Positions 5,951 through 6,930 of a stretch of 6,930 nt of DNA are shown here, one piece after another. The DNA comes from Alphaproteobacteria bacterium (GTDB lineage: Bacteria; Pseudomonadota; Alphaproteobacteria; JABAAW01), in NCBI GenBank assembly GCA_014238625.1, contig JABAAS010000065.1:1-6930 (forward strand). Reading direction: 5' to 3'. Under the pieces are notes generated by a model. It was not told where the DNA came from and did not search any database. It saw nothing but the letters and a program-made list of their open reading frames with translations. The position numbers and the translations under genes are program-made. How positions within the stretch are numbered: position 1 is the first letter of the stretch; each line of letters opens with the position of its first letter.

Positions 5951-5985
5951 TGCTTTGGTTTTATGATCCAAAGCAGGTTTGCTTT
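5951..5985 (+). promoter_or_regulatory. two overlapping, mutually exclusive hairpins upstream of the RTX gene
   Basis: TGCTTTGG (5951-5958) pairs with CCAAAGCA (5968-5975) around a 9-base loop. AAAGCA (5970-5975) can instead pair with TGCTTT (5980-5985) around GGTT. The middle strand is shared, so only one stem can form at a time. The first loop contains TATGAT (5962-5967), a good -10 sequence but without a well-spaced -35. It could be an operator built of repeated half-sites or an RNA switch; neither is demonstrated. Confidence 0.4.
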
Positions 5986-6029
5986 ATGCTTGGCTCTTCT
6001 TTTGTGTGTCTTATGTGGCACGAGGTTTT

Positions 6030-6074
6030 CGGGGGAATGAACGGGGGAAATAAACAAGACGCACTCGATGCGTC
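6030..6074 (+). repeat. direct repeat plus short hairpin in the RTX 5' region
   Basis: CGGGGGAATGAA (6030-6041) is followed at once by CGGGGGAAATAAA (6042-6054), an imperfect direct repeat. GACGCA (6058-6063) then pairs with TGCGTC (6069-6074) around a 5-base loop, CTCGA. No T-run follows, so the stem is not a standard terminator. It lies 54 bases before the RTX start codon and may affect its leader RNA or bind a regulator. Confidence 0.4.
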
Positions 6075-6114
6075 AAGGTAACGCAACAGAGTAATTGTAA
6101 CAACGATGTTCAGC

Positions 6115-6120
6115 AGGAGA
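6115..6120 (+). promoter_or_regulatory. ribosome binding site of the RTX gene
   Basis: AGGAGA is a strong Shine-Dalgarno sequence with 7 bases to the ATG at 6128. It fixes the start of the gene. Confidence 0.85.
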
Positions 6121-6127
6121 AGAGACG

Positions 6128-6930
6128 ATGACTGATTATAGTTATAGAATAAATTATAGGACTAATTTTGATGGCACTGCTACTGGCATCTCCTCTAATG
6201 TGATCTCCCAAGGAGTAATCGACCTTAGTGGCTTTAGTATTTTTCCGTCGAATGGAGTTTCAGATAGCAATGCGTTTTTTGATGCGTTTAGCACTTCTGG
6301 CAGGTCTTTCAGTTACTCGCGTGGAGCTTTGGTCTTGCGTTTTACCGATGGTGACGATTCTCACTCGATAACTATTACTGACTTTAATACTAGAGTTGGT
6401 GCTGGCTACAGAGTGAAGACGGCTGATAGTGGAGAGGCGAACTTTCTGGTTAGCCAGCTAGTTCGTTCGTTAATTGGGCAGAGGTTGGTTAATGTTGCCG
6501 ATTATGGCGTTGATCTTGATGGTGGTGCTGGTGCTGACATTTTTGTCGGCGGTGAGAATGCGGATACGCTAGATGGTCATGCTGGCTACGATACTGCCTT
6601 CTACACCGCTGCCTCTGGTGGCATTACCTTTGATGCCACTTCGGAGGCTACAGATGGTTTCCGCACTGTTAGTGTCGATGGCAACGACGCGAATGACAAG
6701 ATTAAGAGCGTAGAGAGACTTGTCGGCACGAAGTATGGCGACACCTTCACCGTAGGCGCGAACGATGGTATTGGCAATAGGTTTGAGGGTGCTGCTGGCA
6801 ATGATGTTTTCACTGTTAAGTTTGATTCGGCATTTTCTGGCTCATACTTTGGCGATGCCCTTATTGGCGGCGGTGGCGTGGACACCTTATCTGTAGTTGG
6901 AGAGAATAACGCTGGCGCGCTGGTAGTAAA
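6128..6930 (+). CDS. RTX-type calcium-binding repeat protein, N-terminal part (3' end outside window)
   Basis: The frame is open from ATG 6128 to the window edge, 267 complete codons. Residues 1-125 form a polar, serine/threonine- and aromatic-rich region (INYRTNFDGTATG, SYSRGALVLRF, SITITDFNTRVGAGY) that I do not recognise. There is no Sec signal peptide. RTX nonapeptide-like motifs follow: GGAGADIFVGGENADTLDGHAGYDTAFY (132-159, split as GGAGADIF, GGENADTL, GHAGYDTA), then GAAGND (221-226) and GGGGVD (247-252). In the family these form calcium-binding beta-rolls after export by a type I secretion system, with the signal at the C-terminus, here unseen. The block VERLVGTKYGDTFTVGANDG is typical of large repeat proteins of this class. 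The protein could be an adhesin, an S-layer-like protein, or an enzyme or toxin; no catalytic domain is visible yet. No secretion genes are in the window. Confidence 0.85.
   Translation, partial: MTDYSYRINYRTNFDGTATGISSNVISQGVIDLSGFSIFPSNGVSDSNAFFDAFSTSGRSFSYSRGALVLRFTDGDDSHSITITDFNTRVGAGYRVKTADSGEANFLVSQLVRSLIGQRLVNVADYGVDLDGGAGADIFVGGENADTLDGHAGYDTAFYTAASGGITFDATSEATDGFRTVSVDGNDANDKIKSVERLVGTKYGDTFTVGANDGIGNRFEGAAGNDVFTVKFDSAFSGSYFGDALIGGGGVDTLSVVGENNAGALVV

Larger units (their letters stand above)
5583..6127. other. 545-bp stretch without a convincing gene, between the catabolic genes and the RTX gene
   Basis: No frame on either strand gives a recognisable protein. The left end holds a 24-codon frame beginning GTG at 5582 that overlaps the BKACE stop and ends at 5656; I see no family resemblance. 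A possible promoter lies at 5694-5721. From about 5735 to 5885 the + strand is strongly purine rich, with tandem repeats. From about 5935 to 6075 there are small inverted and direct repeats that could form the control region of the RTX gene. I see no clear T-tailed terminator for the upstream operon. Confidence 0.6.

Noticed and set aside
6601..6885. 94-residue minus-strand frame starting MSTPPPPI
   Set aside because: It is the antisense of the RTX repeats; its proline run is the complement of the GGCGGCGGTGG codons.

Overview
The window looks like chromosomal DNA of a Gram-negative bacterium, most likely a proteobacterium. This rests on the gene families present: a TAXI-type TRAP transporter with a fused permease, a beta-keto acid cleavage enzyme (BKACE, DUF849), and a protein with RTX calcium-binding repeats. 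Base composition looks intermediate. TTG appears to serve as start codon twice. I cannot name a genus from the sequence.

Layout, all on the + strand: (1) positions 2-367 hold the C-terminal end of a TAXI-family periplasmic solute-binding protein, cut by the window edge. (2) Positions 368-526 are a gap with a 10-bp inverted repeat. (3) Positions 527-3170 encode a TRAP fused permease (DctQ-like + DctM + C-terminal DUF3394-like part). It is split by one apparent extra base near 2114, so the reading frame is broken into two halves. (4) Positions 3167-4552 encode a class-III PLP aminotransferase, which overlaps the permease stop by ATGA. (5) Positions 4575-5582 encode a BKACE enzyme starting at TTG, 22 bp after the aminotransferase. 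(6) Positions 5583-6127 are a 545-bp stretch without a convincing gene; it holds a purine-rich block with tandem repeats and several small inverted repeats. (7) From 6128 to the window end runs the first 267 codons of an RTX-type protein that is probably secreted.

Genes 1-5 read as one catabolic transcription unit. Substrate is captured in the periplasm (TAXI protein) and imported by sodium- or proton-driven TRAP transport. The aminotransferase would then remove an amino group to give a keto acid, and the BKACE enzyme would cleave a beta-keto acid with acetyl-CoA. A beta-amino acid, or an acid one step from one, is the simplest substrate that uses all of these steps. That is inference. If the permease frameshift is real, import through this system is probably lost. 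The RTX gene appears to be a separate unit with its own upstream region.

A recurring oddity is short tandem duplications. Inside genes their periods are 12, 9 or 6 bp, so the frame is kept: two clusters in the permease and a six-unit one in the BKACE gene, right after its predicted zinc ligand. The gap before the RTX gene has 17-bp and 12-bp repeats.
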